Shown one piece after another: positions 47,237 through 56,831 of a DNA stretch of 64,000 nucleotides. The notes beneath the pieces were generated by a model that was given only the letters and a program-made list of their open reading frames with translations, searched no databases and was not told where the DNA came from. Made by a program: the position numbers and the translations under genes. Each line of letters starts with the position of its first letter. Position 1 is the stretch's first letter. Origin of the DNA: Rummeliibacillus suwonensis (lineage in GTDB: Bacteria > Bacillota > Bacilli > Bacillales_A > Planococcaceae); contig NZ_VCBL01000001.1 of the NCBI RefSeq assembly GCF_007896435.1, positions 2,293,078 through 2,357,077 on the forward strand. The letters are read 5' to 3'.

Positions 47237-47274
47237 AGCCCCCTTCCTTTATCAATAATTTAAAGACCCAATCA

Positions 47275-48057
47275 TTATCGTTTTAGATTTACTAATTCTT
47301 GAAGAATTTCATCAGAAGTTGTAATAATACGTGAGTTAGCTTGGAAACCACGTTGTGCAATAATCATTTCAGTAAATTCTTCGGATAAATCAACATTGGA
47401 CATTTCAAGAGTACTTGAGATGATTGCACCACGACCTTCTTCTGTTGGATTTCCCATTATGGGTTCTCCTGAGTTATTGGACGGTTGGAAATAGTTTCCT
47501 CCTACCTTTGTTAACCCACCAGGATTTGCAAAACGTGCAATTTGGATTTTTCCTGCTACTACATTCTCATTATCCTGTACATAGGAAACTGTACCATCTT
47601 GACCGATCGTTAACTCTGTTGCAGTAGTTGGTATTGTAAATTCTTGGTCTGTCACAACTTTTTTACCATCACCAGATACTAATGTACCATTATTATCTAT
47701 ATAAAAATTTCCAGCACGTGTATAATAATTATTTGTTCCATCTGATACAACAAAATAGCCATCACCTTCGATGGCGCAATCTAGTACGCGGTTTGTTGTT
47801 TGGAAAGAAGTTTGATCTGGTATGGTATCAATAGCTGCTAATTGTGAGCCAAGACCAATTTGTTTAGGGTTTACTCCACCTAGAGTACCATTAGGTGCTG
47901 TGGCCCCTTGTGTTGTTTGTGAGATTAAATCTTTAAAAATAACGCGACCTTTTTTGAAGCCATAAGTGTTAACGTTAGCAATATTATTCCCAATGACATC
48001 TAATTTTGTTTGGAAATTTCGAAGTCCGCTGACTCCTGAAAACATCGAACGTAGCAT
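47275..48057 (-). CDS. flgE: Flagellar hook protein FlgE (FlgG-like)
   Basis: Hook subunit in Bacillus-type flagella, short form. The 260 residues have the rod/hook N-terminus MLRSMFSGVSGLRNFQTKLDVIGNNIANVNTYGFK (core GNNIANVNTYGFK), a beta-rich middle and the C-terminal helix SEEFTEMIIAQRGFQANSRIITTSDEIL. Same length class as the B. subtilis hook gene once called flgG. A 7-bp hairpin lies in its leader (48085-48110). Confidence 0.95.
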   Translation of the reverse strand: MLRSMFSGVSGLRNFQTKLDVIGNNIANVNTYGFKKGRVIFKDLISQTTQGATAPNGTLGGVNPKQIGLGSQLAAIDTIPDQTSFQTTNRVLDCAIEGDGYFVVSDGTNNYYTRAGNFYIDNNGTLVSGDGKKVVTDQEFTIPTTATELTIGQDGTVSYVQDNENVVAGKIQIARFANPGGLTKVGGNYFQPSNNSGEPIMGNPTEEGRGAIISSTLEMSNVDLSEEFTEMIIAQRGFQANSRIITTSDEILQELVNLKR

Positions 48058-48084
48058 AATTATTTTCCCCTTTCGATTTAAACT

Positions 48085-48110
48085 GTATTACCTCTATCAT
48101 TCAGTAATAC
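48085..48110 (-). other. Intercistronic hairpin before flgE
   Basis: Transcript GTATTAC pairs with GTAATAC around 12 bases; no U-tract, so not a terminator. Confidence 0.45.
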
Positions 48111-48135
48111 ATAGGCCCCCTTTAAAAGGTCCTGC

Positions 48136-48513
48136 CTATTCTAGCACGATTGTGCCATCAATATTGGTAAATAGTTGATCTTGTGCTTCTTGACGATTCA
48201 TAGCGGTTATGACTGTTGCATTTTTGGCACTTACGATAAGCGCGGCATTGTTTGTTAAAACTAAAGAATCGTTGACACCTTTTGATTTTGCTTCAAACAC
48301 TTTGTTTGTGATTTTTTCCCATTGCTTATCATCAATCGCTATATTACGTTCTTGCAAGCGATTTGAAGCATGTTTGCTCACTTTTAACTGTTTTGCTTCT
48401 TCAGATTCTAATATGTTTTGAAACGATTGCTTCACAGATTGTTTGTCATTAGAAACATTCGATGTCAATCGTGTTTGTATGTGATACGGCTGCTGAATAT
48501 ATTTTATATTCAT
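48136..48513 (-). CDS. TIGR02530-type flagellar operon protein
   Basis: Conserved small protein of flagellar operons in many Firmicutes, absent from B. subtilis as I recall; role unproven, possibly hook-related from its position between flgD and flgE. The 125 residues contain the signature SKHASNRLQERNIAI and a C-terminal beta-rich SLVLTNNAALIVSAKNATVITAM. ATG 48513 or the preceding GTG could be the start; AAGGGGATGA is the ribosome site. Confidence 0.85.
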   Translation of the reverse strand: MNIKYIQQPYHIQTRLTSNVSNDKQSVKQSFQNILESEEAKQLKVSKHASNRLQERNIAIDDKQWEKITNKVFEAKSKGVNDSLVLTNNAALIVSAKNATVITAMNRQEAQDQLFTNIDGTIVLE

Positions 48514-48529
48514 CACTCATTCATCCCCT

Positions 48530-49195
48530 TTATATTGAGATAGAGGACAGTTGATCTACTTGAATTTCTTTGCCATTCGCTAGTACTAAAACGACACTGC
48601 CATCCGCAGCTTTTTTTACTGATTTTACAGAATCAGTCGTTTCTTCTGAAGCATCCTCTTCTTTATAAGATACATTTTTTCCGATAAGCATACTTGCTTC
48701 GACCAATGAATTAGATGTGTTCCCTTCAGAAGAACTATTTACTCCAGATATATTTGCAGGTTCTAATTCTTTACCATCTGCAAGCGTAATTTTAACATTA
48801 TCGCCTGTGAATGCAATTTTACTGACAATTCCTGTACCTGAATTAATAATTGGATCTCCTTTTTCATCTTTCTTGTCCGTTATTTCATGCCATGTAACTT
48901 CTTTTCCGATAAAATCATTGTATTGCATGAGTTGGGATTGCTGAGCAATTTCTGATAATGAGTCAATCGATTTTGCCACATTTTGCATTTGCTCTAATGA
49001 TGAAAATTGAGCCATTTGAGAAATGAATTCTTTATCATCCATTGGACTTGTTGGATCTTGATTTTGTAACTGTGCGACAAGTAACTTCAAAAAGGCATCT
49101 TTATCTAACGAACTATTCCCTGTTTCTTTTGTCGACTTGTTATTTTTCAAATAATAATCAGAAGGAATCTCATTTGTAACAGTTGTATCAGCCAT
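48530..49195 (-). CDS. flgD: Flagellar hook assembly scaffold FlgD
   Basis: Hook cap protein. The 221 residues have the N-terminal export/cap region DKDAFLKLLVAQLQNQDPTSPMDDKEFISQMAQFSSLEQM (core LLVAQLQNQDPT), then a Bacillus-type C-terminal extension with two VxLADGKEL-like repeats, about residues 110-150 and 180-215. GGAGG ribosome site; three bases after fliK. Confidence 0.95.
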   Translation of the reverse strand: MADTTVTNEIPSDYYLKNNKSTKETGNSSLDKDAFLKLLVAQLQNQDPTSPMDDKEFISQMAQFSSLEQMQNVAKSIDSLSEIAQQSQLMQYNDFIGKEVTWHEITDKKDEKGDPIINSGTGIVSKIAFTGDNVKITLADGKELEPANISGVNSSSEGNTSNSLVEASMLIGKNVSYKEEDASEETTDSVKSVKKAADGSVVLVLANGKEIQVDQLSSISI

Positions 49196-49198
49196 TCT

Positions 49199-50605
49199 TT
49201 AAACCTCCAAATCCATTAAAATATCGTTAAAGCTTACTTTTTCATCATCATCATCTTTTTGTTCTTTGTGCTGTTCTTGGGATTGTTGCTTAAATGAATG
49301 CTGGAATGATTGTTGATGATCTCTTTCATTTCGGTTTGTTTCTGTTAATGCCTGTGAAACATCAATACGATCTAATTGGATATTCTGATTCACGAGACCC
49401 TGCTTTAATTGCTGTAATTGGCTTTCCAGCATTTGTTTACCAACGGCTGTAGAAGCTAAAAAGCGCGCTGTCATCACACCATCTTTTTGCATAAGTTCTA
49501 CTCGAATAGAACCTAAATTTTCTGGATACAATTTAATAAGCAATTTTGTACCTGCAGCATTATTGGAGAATTGACTACGATTCATAATGGCTTGGAATTC
49601 CTTTACAAAGGCTTCTCCCTGTGCTGCCTTGTTTGCAGGCAATGTTAGCGTAACAGTTGTCGTTGAAGTCTTCACAGTGGATGATAGTGTGCTTACATTG
49701 TCATTGCCGTTTGAATCTACCAATTTAACAGTTAGTGTCTGAGAGTCATTTAACTTTGCAAAGGGTAAATCTGTTTTTGTATTTTGTGCTTGAATACTTT
49801 CTGCTTTTGTTGAAAGTGTCGATAATAATTCTTTTACTTGAAATGTTTGATACTCTTGTTTTAACAATAAATCTGTTTTAGGAGCAACCACTTCAATTAC
49901 TTTTAACACTTGAAGTAATTGTGATGCTTGATCTTTCGAAATTTTTGAAGTTGTGTCACCTTTAATAGCTGCGAATAGATTTTGTACAAAAGCTACTGCA
50001 TTTTGACCAATGTTTTCAAGCATTTTCCAAACATCATCAGTATTTGCTTTTTTACCGGTCAGCTGTTGTATCGTATTTTGCAAATCTTCTTTGTTAATAC
50101 CCAGCTTTTCCAATAAATTATCCAATGATAACTTTCCTGAAAGATCATCCTCGTCTAACGCTAGTCCAGTTGCAGCATTTAAATTCTGCAACGTAGAAGC
50201 ATTCATAATTGCCAGTAAATCCTCGATAGAAATGTCAGAATCCTTCTTTTGCGCATCTGCAAGTTTTGAAACTGTCCCTAACAATCCCTCTAAGCCACTT
50301 GTCAAATCAAATGTATATTGGCTAACTTTTTTGCTATCTGAAGCTTCTTCCTTAGTATCTTCCACTTTCTTCGATTTATCTTCTTGTACCGTTTTTGCGC
50401 TATCTGTAGAAGTTGTTTCTACTTTTTTTTGTGAAGAAACTTCATTTGAATCTTTTGGCACATTCTCCGACTTCACATTGTTCTGAGAATCAGAAGAATT
50501 TGCTGTAGTTAGTAAATCAGAAAATTTTTGTTTACTTGATGTTTTTTGAACTTTTGTTGGTTCAGCCTTCACAGTTTTTGAAAAATCTAATGATTCTACA
50601 TTCAT
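49199..50605 (-). CDS. fliK: Flagellar hook-length control protein FliK
   Basis: Secreted ruler that triggers the FlhB switch. The 468 residues are low-complexity in the first 110 (Ser/Lys/Glu rich), helical in the middle, and end with the conserved domain LLIKLYPENLGSIRVELMQKDGVMTARFLAST (core LYPENLGSIRVEL) and a Gln-rich tail HQQSFQHSFKQQSQEQHKEQ. ATG 50605 with a full AAGGAGGTG site. Confidence 0.96.
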   Translation of the reverse strand: MNVESLDFSKTVKAEPTKVQKTSSKQKFSDLLTTANSSDSQNNVKSENVPKDSNEVSSQKKVETTSTDSAKTVQEDKSKKVEDTKEEASDSKKVSQYTFDLTSGLEGLLGTVSKLADAQKKDSDISIEDLLAIMNASTLQNLNAATGLALDEDDLSGKLSLDNLLEKLGINKEDLQNTIQQLTGKKANTDDVWKMLENIGQNAVAFVQNLFAAIKGDTTSKISKDQASQLLQVLKVIEVVAPKTDLLLKQEYQTFQVKELLSTLSTKAESIQAQNTKTDLPFAKLNDSQTLTVKLVDSNGNDNVSTLSSTVKTSTTTVTLTLPANKAAQGEAFVKEFQAIMNRSQFSNNAAGTKLLIKLYPENLGSIRVELMQKDGVMTARFLASTAVGKQMLESQLQQLKQGLVNQNIQLDRIDVSQALTETNRNERDHQQSFQHSFKQQSQEQHKEQKDDDDEKVSFNDILMDLEV

Positions 50606-50634
50606 GTTTTCACCTCCTTTCAAAATCTGTAGTA

Positions 50635-51255
50635 TTATTGATTTTTAGCCAATAGCTCTGTATAGTGTGCGGCTTTATCCGAAGGCATTTTTTCTAGAAT
50701 TGCCGCTAGAGTAGCTGGTTTTAAACTTGCGAGAATTTTTACTGCTTCAGCATCCTTTAGATTTGTTATGGCCGGTGCAGCTGCTTTTGGCGCCATTTTT
50801 TCATAGGTTGTAACAAGATCATTAAACTTCGTCTTTACTGTGTTGTTGCCCTTTTCAAGTTTCTTGATTTGTATTTCTAAGCGATGTTTTTCAATTGCCA
50901 TTTTTGACTTTTCACTTTTGGAATCTTCCACTTCTCCTTGCAACTTAGCAATTTCCGCTTCCTTTTCTTGAACTTGGGCTTTCAGATCAGCAATCTGTTT
51001 TTCGTTATTGGTGTTCAATTTTTTTGTATCTTTCGCTTTTTCATCTGTTGAAGAAGATCCAGTTATTTCTTTCACTTTTTCAAATACATTTGTACCTGTA
51101 ACTTCTGCAGCTATTAGGAGAATAGCTGATACAAAGAGTAAAGGTATGATCACCCAGAAGAATAGTTTTTGAATGATTCCCGGCTTTTTTTTCTCTTCAA
51201 CCTCTTCAACTGGTGATTTTTGTTTACTTACTTTTTTTCTAGGAGTCGTTGCCAT
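50635..51255 (-). CDS. ylxF: MotE family protein (YlxF, MgtE-N-like)
   Basis: Conserved in the slot between fliJ and fliK; the MotE family is a periplasmic-type stator chaperone in other bacteria, its role in Bacillales is not settled. The 206 residues have a basic N-terminus, one transmembrane helix (about 30-50), a long coiled coil (about 75-140) and the C-terminal MgtE_N-like ILASLKPATLAAILEKMPSDKAA. Start ATG 51255 behind AGGTGATC. Confidence 0.88.
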   Translation of the reverse strand: MATTPRKKVSKQKSPVEEVEEKKKPGIIQKLFFWVIIPLLFVSAILLIAAEVTGTNVFEKVKEITGSSSTDEKAKDTKKLNTNNEKQIADLKAQVQEKEAEIAKLQGEVEDSKSEKSKMAIEKHRLEIQIKKLEKGNNTVKTKFNDLVTTYEKMAPKAAAPAITNLKDAEAVKILASLKPATLAAILEKMPSDKAAHYTELLAKNQ

Positions 51256-51259
51256 ATGA

Positions 51260-51709
51260 TCACCTGATTTCCTTGTTGTAATATGCAATGGATGAAAGCT
51301 CGTCTAGCTCAATCATTTCAAGACGCTCTTGCTCTTTGTGATAAGTTTGATAATCTTTTTCTTTCATCTTTTCATATTTACGGCATTCTAATGATTTTTC
51401 TATTAATTTATCTTTATGCCACTCCATTTTGGAGCGTGCTTGGATAACTTTTTGCTGTGTTTCATCAATTGATTTTTCAACACTGTTTAAAAAACTTGAA
51501 TAATGATGAATTTCATTAATCGTTGCACCTTTTGCTAACTTTTTTTCTTGAAAATTGATCAGATCTTCTTTCTTCTTAAGAAGGTTATATAATCTTGTAG
51601 CTATATCCTCAAATGACTTCGTGGCGTCTTTATAGGCAATTTCGGTTTGGTCCTTTTCTTGCTGTTTAACAATCATTACTTGATCAAAGCGATATTTGTA
51701 AGTCTGCAT
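51260..51709 (-). CDS. fliJ: Flagellar export chaperone FliJ
   Basis: Coiled-coil stalk of the export ATPase. The 149 residues are almost entirely helical: YKYRFDQVMIVKQQEKDQTE at the start and QERLEMIELDELSSIAY at the end are family-like. Its ATG directly follows the fliI stop with no gap. Confidence 0.95.
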   Translation of the reverse strand: MQTYKYRFDQVMIVKQQEKDQTEIAYKDATKSFEDIATRLYNLLKKKEDLINFQEKKLAKGATINEIHHYSSFLNSVEKSIDETQQKVIQARSKMEWHKDKLIEKSLECRKYEKMKEKDYQTYHKEQERLEMIELDELSSIAYYNKEIR

Positions 51710-53035
51710 CTAATTCGCACCGCCATTCGATAATTTCACTAATTCTGCAACGCTATCTTCCATACTAATGTTCTCCCTATATCCTTGCTTTAAATAGGAT
51801 GTAATCAATGGTTCATAATAAATAGCTTCATCAATTTCTTTTGAAGTACCCTTTTTATAGGCTCCGATATTAATCAGATCTTCTGACTTATCATAGGTAT
51901 AGTAGAGTTCCCTCAAATGTTCTGCTGCTTTTACATGTTCAGGCGTTGCAATGTGATTCATCAACCGGCTAACACTCTTTAAAACATTTATCGCTGGATA
52001 ATGACCTTTGTTTGCTAATGTTCTGTCTAAAACAATATGTCCATCCAAAATCCCTCGCACTGTATCAGCAATTGGTTCATTCATATCATCACCATCTACA
52101 AGAACTGTATAGAATGCTGTAATAGAGCCTTTTTCATTGGTCCCTGTTCGTTCTAAAAGCTTTGGTAATAGGCCAAAAACGGATGGCGTATATCCTTTTT
52201 GTGCGGGCGGTTCGCCTGTTGCTAATCCAATTTCGCGCTGAGCCATGGCGACCCTCGTAACCGAGTCCATCATCAACATGACATCTAGTCCACGATTACG
52301 AAAATACTCCGCTATAGCGGTTGCAGTAAAAGCACCTTTTATACGCATTAGTGCTGGCTGATCAGAAGTAGCAGCAACGACAATCGACCGTTTTAGTCCT
52401 TCTTCACCTAAGTCACGCTCGATAAATTCTCGTACTTCACGACCACGTTCACCAACTAGTGCAATGACGTTCAAATCAGCAGCAGTATTTCTGGCAATCA
52501 TTCCAAGAAGTGTTGATTTCCCAACACCAGAACCAGCGAAAATACCTACACGCTGGCCTTTTCCAACGGTTAACATTCCATCGATTGCTTTTACACCAAC
52601 TGCCAATGTTTCATTAATTGGCGGCCTCGTTAATGGGTTGGGTGGATCCTCTTCCGTTTGAACTGTTGTTAATCCTTTGGGTAAGCTACTACCATCAATT
52701 GGCAATCCCATTGAATCAAGTACTTTTCCAATAAGTTCAGGTCCTACTTTTACTTCTAATGGAATTCCTGTTCCTTCAACTAAACACCCTATTGAAATTT
52801 CCCGAAGAGATGTATAAGGCATTAATATAACAATTTCATCTTTAAACCCAACCACTTCGGCAAAAATTTCTTGATGACCATGTTTAACCGTATTGACATG
52901 AATCTTACAGACATCTCCAATCGAGCTATCGGGTCCTTGTGACTCAATCATTAAACCGACTACTTTCGTAACTCGTCCAAATTTTTTAAACGTTTGTATA
53001 GATGATATGTGCTCTAATAACTCTACAGCTTTCAT
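51710..53035 (-). CDS. fliI: Flagellum-specific export ATPase FliI
   Basis: F1-beta-like ATPase of flagellar export. The 441 residues have Walker A GSGVGKS at 168-174, VALVGERGREVREFIE, and Walker B LDVMLMMDSVTR. ATG 53035 (GAGG just upstream) is preferred to a TTG three codons earlier. Six bases after fliH. Confidence 0.98.
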   Translation of the reverse strand: MKAVELLEHISSIQTFKKFGRVTKVVGLMIESQGPDSSIGDVCKIHVNTVKHGHQEIFAEVVGFKDEIVILMPYTSLREISIGCLVEGTGIPLEVKVGPELIGKVLDSMGLPIDGSSLPKGLTTVQTEEDPPNPLTRPPINETLAVGVKAIDGMLTVGKGQRVGIFAGSGVGKSTLLGMIARNTAADLNVIALVGERGREVREFIERDLGEEGLKRSIVVAATSDQPALMRIKGAFTATAIAEYFRNRGLDVMLMMDSVTRVAMAQREIGLATGEPPAQKGYTPSVFGLLPKLLERTGTNEKGSITAFYTVLVDGDDMNEPIADTVRGILDGHIVLDRTLANKGHYPAINVLKSVSRLMNHIATPEHVKAAEHLRELYYTYDKSEDLINIGAYKKGTSKEIDEAIYYEPLITSYLKQGYRENISMEDSVAELVKLSNGGAN

Positions 53036-53040
53036 TGTCC

Positions 53041-53817
53041 TCAATCCACGCTTTCCAAAATTTCTCCAAGTTTTAGTCTCAGCTCATTCAATTGTTGATC
53101 AATGCTAACAATGATTCTCCCGTGATTTGTTTCAATATAACAATCCGTATCCCCGAGATCTTCATTGACAAAAATCATGAATGGGACACCTACAGGAAAC
53201 ATTCCGCTTAGTTCTTCACGATGTTCAGTTACTAGTTGATGATATGTTGGCGAAACATATAATTTGATTTCTTTCATTTCCCTCGCTTCTTTTAAACCTC
53301 TTCGAACTACATCAATAAAGCGTTCATGATTTTCTTCTAAAGTCATCCCAAGAATTCTTTCAGCAGACCGAATAGCGATATCCAAAATAATGTTTTCTTG
53401 TTGTTGCAAATATTGCTCTGCATTTACTTTCGATTGAGCTATTGTATTATTGGCTATTCGAACGGACTCAGACATATTATCTTCCGCTTTTGAACGTCCA
53501 TCTTCAAACCCTTGTTGAAAGCCTTCATCATATGCTTGTTTTTGCAGTTCCACTTTTTCTTGTTGCCATTTATTTTTGTCATCTGCCAGCGCTTGTTTTT
53601 CCAATAAACACTGTTGTTCAAATGCATCTTTTTGATTTTGAATTTCTTGCTGTGCTTCATTTAAAAGTTTATTTCGCTCTGCTAAAATATTCTCTGGAGT
53701 TATATCCTCTTCTACGTCATCTTGTGTAACAAATAATTCTTGTATTTCAATGGTGCGGAAATCTTTTGTAGAATGATTAGAATCATCGAATCGGAAAATC
53801 TTAGACAATGACGTCAT
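53041..53817 (-). CDS. fliH: Flagellar assembly protein FliH
   Basis: Negative regulator and anchor of FliI. The 258 residues have a long Gln/Glu/Lys coiled coil (about 50-120) with QAYDEGFQQGFEDGRSKAEDN and a C-terminal domain resembling the ATP synthase delta subunit (LDIAIRSAERILGMTLEEN). ATG 53817 with GGAGGAG lies 17 bases inside the fliG end. Confidence 0.95.
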   Translation of the reverse strand: MTSLSKIFRFDDSNHSTKDFRTIEIQELFVTQDDVEEDITPENILAERNKLLNEAQQEIQNQKDAFEQQCLLEKQALADDKNKWQQEKVELQKQAYDEGFQQGFEDGRSKAEDNMSESVRIANNTIAQSKVNAEQYLQQQENIILDIAIRSAERILGMTLEENHERFIDVVRRGLKEAREMKEIKLYVSPTYHQLVTEHREELSGMFPVGVPFMIFVNEDLGDTDCYIETNHGRIIVSIDQQLNELRLKLGEILESVD

Positions 53818-54817
53818 CTCCTCCACCCCGAGCGATAATAATTTCACCTGCATCTTCTAATCGACGTGTAATGGCAACAATGCGAGATTGAGCTTCCTCT
53901 ACATCTCTCAAGCGAACAGGTCCCATGATTTCCATTTCTTCTTTGAATGTCTCTGCCATACGTTGGGACATATTTTTGAAAATGATTTCTTTTACTTCTT
54001 CGCTAGAAACCTTCAGTGCAAGCAGTAAATCTTCGTTTTCGCAATCTCGAATAACACGTTGGATGGAACGATTGTCGAGTGTAGCAAGATCTTCGAAAAC
54101 AAACATACGTTTTTTGATTTCTTCTGCAAGTTCTGGATCTTGAATTTCGAGTGCATCGAGAATGGTTTTCTCAGTTTGACGATCAACACCATTCAACACT
54201 TCAACAACAGCATCCACGCCACCAGTTTCTGTATAATCCTGAGTAACTGTTGATGATAATTTTCGTTCTAAAACTGATTCAATTTCGCTAATTACTTCTG
54301 GTGAAGTAGAATCCATCGTCGCAATTCGCTTAGCAATATCTGCCTGCACTTCCTGTGGTAAAGAAGATAAAATCACTCCTGCTTGTTGCGGCTCTAAGTA
54401 AGATAAGATTAAAGCGATCGTTTGTGGGTGCTCATTTTGGATAAAGTTAAATATTTGAGCAGGATCTGTGCGACGTGCAAAATCGAATGGTCTTACTTGT
54501 AAGGATGAAGTTAAACGATTGATAATGGCTTGTGCCTGATCATTGCCCAATGCTTTTTCTAGTACGGTTTTAGCATAGCCAATTCCGCCTTGTGAAATAT
54601 AATCTTGAGCAAGCGCAATATTATGAAATTCCTCAATGATTTCTTCTTTAATTTCTGGTTCTACTTTTTTAACACTTGAAATCTCTAACGTAAGTTTTTC
54701 AATTTCTTCTTCATTTAGATGTTTATACACAGCAGCTGAAACTTCTGGTCCTAAAGAAATTAATAGGAGTGCTGCTTTTTGTTTTCCTGATAACTCTTTT
54801 TCTTTCTTAGCTACCAC
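53801..54817 (-). CDS. fliG: Flagellar motor switch protein FliG
   Basis: Rotor protein contacting MotA. The 338 residues contain the EHPQTIALILSYLEPQQA ARM motif and the C-terminal torque helix with GPVRLRDVEEAQSRIV (charged residues present). Start is GTG with GGAGG eight bases upstream. Overlaps fliH by 17 bases. Confidence 0.98.
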   Translation of the reverse strand: MVAKKEKELSGKQKAALLLISLGPEVSAAVYKHLNEEEIEKLTLEISSVKKVEPEIKEEIIEEFHNIALAQDYISQGGIGYAKTVLEKALGNDQAQAIINRLTSSLQVRPFDFARRTDPAQIFNFIQNEHPQTIALILSYLEPQQAGVILSSLPQEVQADIAKRIATMDSTSPEVISEIESVLERKLSSTVTQDYTETGGVDAVVEVLNGVDRQTEKTILDALEIQDPELAEEIKKRMFVFEDLATLDNRSIQRVIRDCENEDLLLALKVSSEEVKEIIFKNMSQRMAETFKEEMEIMGPVRLRDVEEAQSRIVAITRRLEDAGEIIIARGGGDDVIV

Positions 54818-54832
54818 AGCTGATCCCTCCCA

Positions 54833-56440
54833 TTAATCTTCTGAAATCCATGTTCTTAATAATTTAGCGAATTCTTCAGGTTTTTCTTTCGCCATTTTTT
54901 CAAGTTGTTTTCGCCGTAATGTTGCTTCTGTATCTTTTTCTTCAGAAATATCATCTACTGCTAGATCTTCTCCATCGTCTTCTTCATATTCCTCATCTTC
55001 ATACTCTTGTCGTCTTTTCGAACGAATAATGAAGAATACTAATAAACCAATCACTACTAATAATATTCCGCCAATTACGTATACCCACCATGGGATGGCA
55101 CTTTGTTGTGCTGTTGCCACTTGCGCTTTACCATTTAGTTTTTCAACAGCAACTGTCACTTTTTGGTTAACCTGTGCATTGGATAACTGTCCAGCCTCGT
55201 TTTTATCAATGGAAGTACGAACGATTGAAGCTAACATACTTTTAATATTATCTTGCGTTGCTTGTGGTAAAGAGGTAGGATCTCCTGGTTTTGGCGGTTC
55301 TACCAATACTTGAATTCCAATATCACGAACTCTGTATGGACTTTCTGTAATTTTACGTTTAATACGATTTACTTCGTAATTTACAGTATCTTCTGTTTTT
55401 TCATAATCGCCATTGCCATTACCTGAAGATTGGTAATCTGTGAAATTATCGGTGTTTTGATCAGCTTCTGGTGTACCACCTGCCGCCGCTCCATTACCTG
55501 TGTAGGTTTCATTAATCTTTTGTGCACTTATTTGAATACCAGCCATATTTTCTTTATCTACTGGTTCAACCAAATTTTCTTCACGTTTTTCTTGCGTAAA
55601 ATCAATATCAGTCGTTACTGTGACAGCCGCTTTACCAGCCCCCATTAACTGTCCTAACATGGTTTGAACTTGGCGTTGAAGATCACGTTCAATTTGTCTT
55701 TTGATGGCCAATTGGTTGTTTGAATCTGTAGAAGAAACTCCACTGCCTGTTTCTGAGGCTGTTTGTGTATTTAAGTCGTAATATTCAAAGTATTGATTGG
55801 TAATAACAATATTTTCTGGTTTTAAATTGGGTACGCTTTTGGAAGCCAAATTATATAATGTTTTGATTTGTGATTCCGTAAACTGATAACCGGGTTCCGT
55901 ATTCAACACGATTGATGCACTCGCTTCTTGCTGAGAATCGCTAACAAAGACGCCCTTTTCTGGCAGTGTAATCATGACTTTTGCGTCTTTGACACCTTTA
56001 ACTTCTTTCATTAAATTTGCAAGTTCCGTTTGCATTGACGCTAATTTCAATACATTGAATTCGTTGTCTGTCATTCCAAACCCAGCATTTTGTGAGAAGA
56101 AGGAATAATCGATTTGGCCAGATTGAGGATATCCTTGAGAAGCTAAATCTACTTTTAAATTATCTACTTGGTCCTCCGGTACAGAAATAGCTGTTCCTCC
56201 GTTTGTTACTTGGTATTTAACTCCCTTTGAATCTAATTGTTCTTTAATTTGTCCAACTTCAGCAGCTGATAAGTCTGAATACAAAGGCGCATAAGTCACT
56301 CTCGTTGTAAAGTATGTAATAATTGAAGCAATAATTATTACGGCTATAATAGAACCGATGATTGTCCCTTTTTGCATTCTTGTTCGACTACCCCAAAACC
56401 CACTGAATTTGGTTTTGATATTCATTAGTCTTTCCTTCAT
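54833..56440 (-). CDS. fliF: Flagellar MS-ring protein FliF
   Basis: Inner-membrane ring of the basal body. The 535 residues have a first transmembrane helix near 26-46, ring-building motifs with YAPLYSDLSAAEVGQI, a variable Asn/Gly/Asp loop (about 310-345), the second transmembrane helix (about 445-465) and an acidic FliG-binding tail ending TWISED. GGAGG ribosome site. Confidence 0.98.
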   Translation of the reverse strand: MKERLMNIKTKFSGFWGSRTRMQKGTIIGSIIAVIIIASIITYFTTRVTYAPLYSDLSAAEVGQIKEQLDSKGVKYQVTNGGTAISVPEDQVDNLKVDLASQGYPQSGQIDYSFFSQNAGFGMTDNEFNVLKLASMQTELANLMKEVKGVKDAKVMITLPEKGVFVSDSQQEASASIVLNTEPGYQFTESQIKTLYNLASKSVPNLKPENIVITNQYFEYYDLNTQTASETGSGVSSTDSNNQLAIKRQIERDLQRQVQTMLGQLMGAGKAAVTVTTDIDFTQEKREENLVEPVDKENMAGIQISAQKINETYTGNGAAAGGTPEADQNTDNFTDYQSSGNGNGDYEKTEDTVNYEVNRIKRKITESPYRVRDIGIQVLVEPPKPGDPTSLPQATQDNIKSMLASIVRTSIDKNEAGQLSNAQVNQKVTVAVEKLNGKAQVATAQQSAIPWWVYVIGGILLVVIGLLVFFIIRSKRRQEYEDEEYEEDDGEDLAVDDISEEKDTEATLRRKQLEKMAKEKPEEFAKLLRTWISED

Positions 56441-56499
56441 TTTGAGCCTCCGGTTATAGTAAATGATTCATCGTGCCTGAAGTTACGATGTCATTCCTA

Positions 56500-56805
56500 T
56501 TAAACTGTCATTCGCATTATTTCTTGGTAAGCCTCAATTACTTTATTACGAATTGATAATGCAGTATTTAATGTAATATTCGCTTTTTGAGCTGAAATCA
56601 TTACATCATGAAGCTCAACATTATCCCCATTAACTAATTTATCAGTCATATTATCAGAAGCTACTTGACTATCATTAACAGTAGAAATAGCATTTTTTAA
56701 AATGGAGCCGAAACTTTCCTTATCATTTGACGGGATTGTTTGTGCCACAGTCTGTGTCATTGTAGGTTGAACTGGTTGTGGAATAGAAACTTGCGAAACT
56801 GCCAA
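56500..56805 (-). CDS. fliE: Flagellar hook-basal body protein FliE
   Basis: Joins MS ring and rod. The 101 residues contain SFGSILKNAISTVNDSQ and VELHDVMISAQKANITLNTALSIRNKVIEAYQEIMRM (core VMISAQKANITL). Start codon TTG behind AAGGAAGGATG. A 6-bp hairpin separates it from fliF. Confidence 0.96.
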   Translation of the reverse strand: MAVSQVSIPQPVQPTMTQTVAQTIPSNDKESFGSILKNAISTVNDSQVASDNMTDKLVNGDNVELHDVMISAQKANITLNTALSIRNKVIEAYQEIMRMTV

Positions 56806-56831
56806 TTTCTTTCATCCTTCCTTCGTTAAAA

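Noticed and set aside
50010-50486. 158-codon open frame on the plus strand opposite fliK
   Set aside because: Ser/Phe-rich translation is the shadow of Lys/Glu-rich fliK codons; no start signal or family resemblance.
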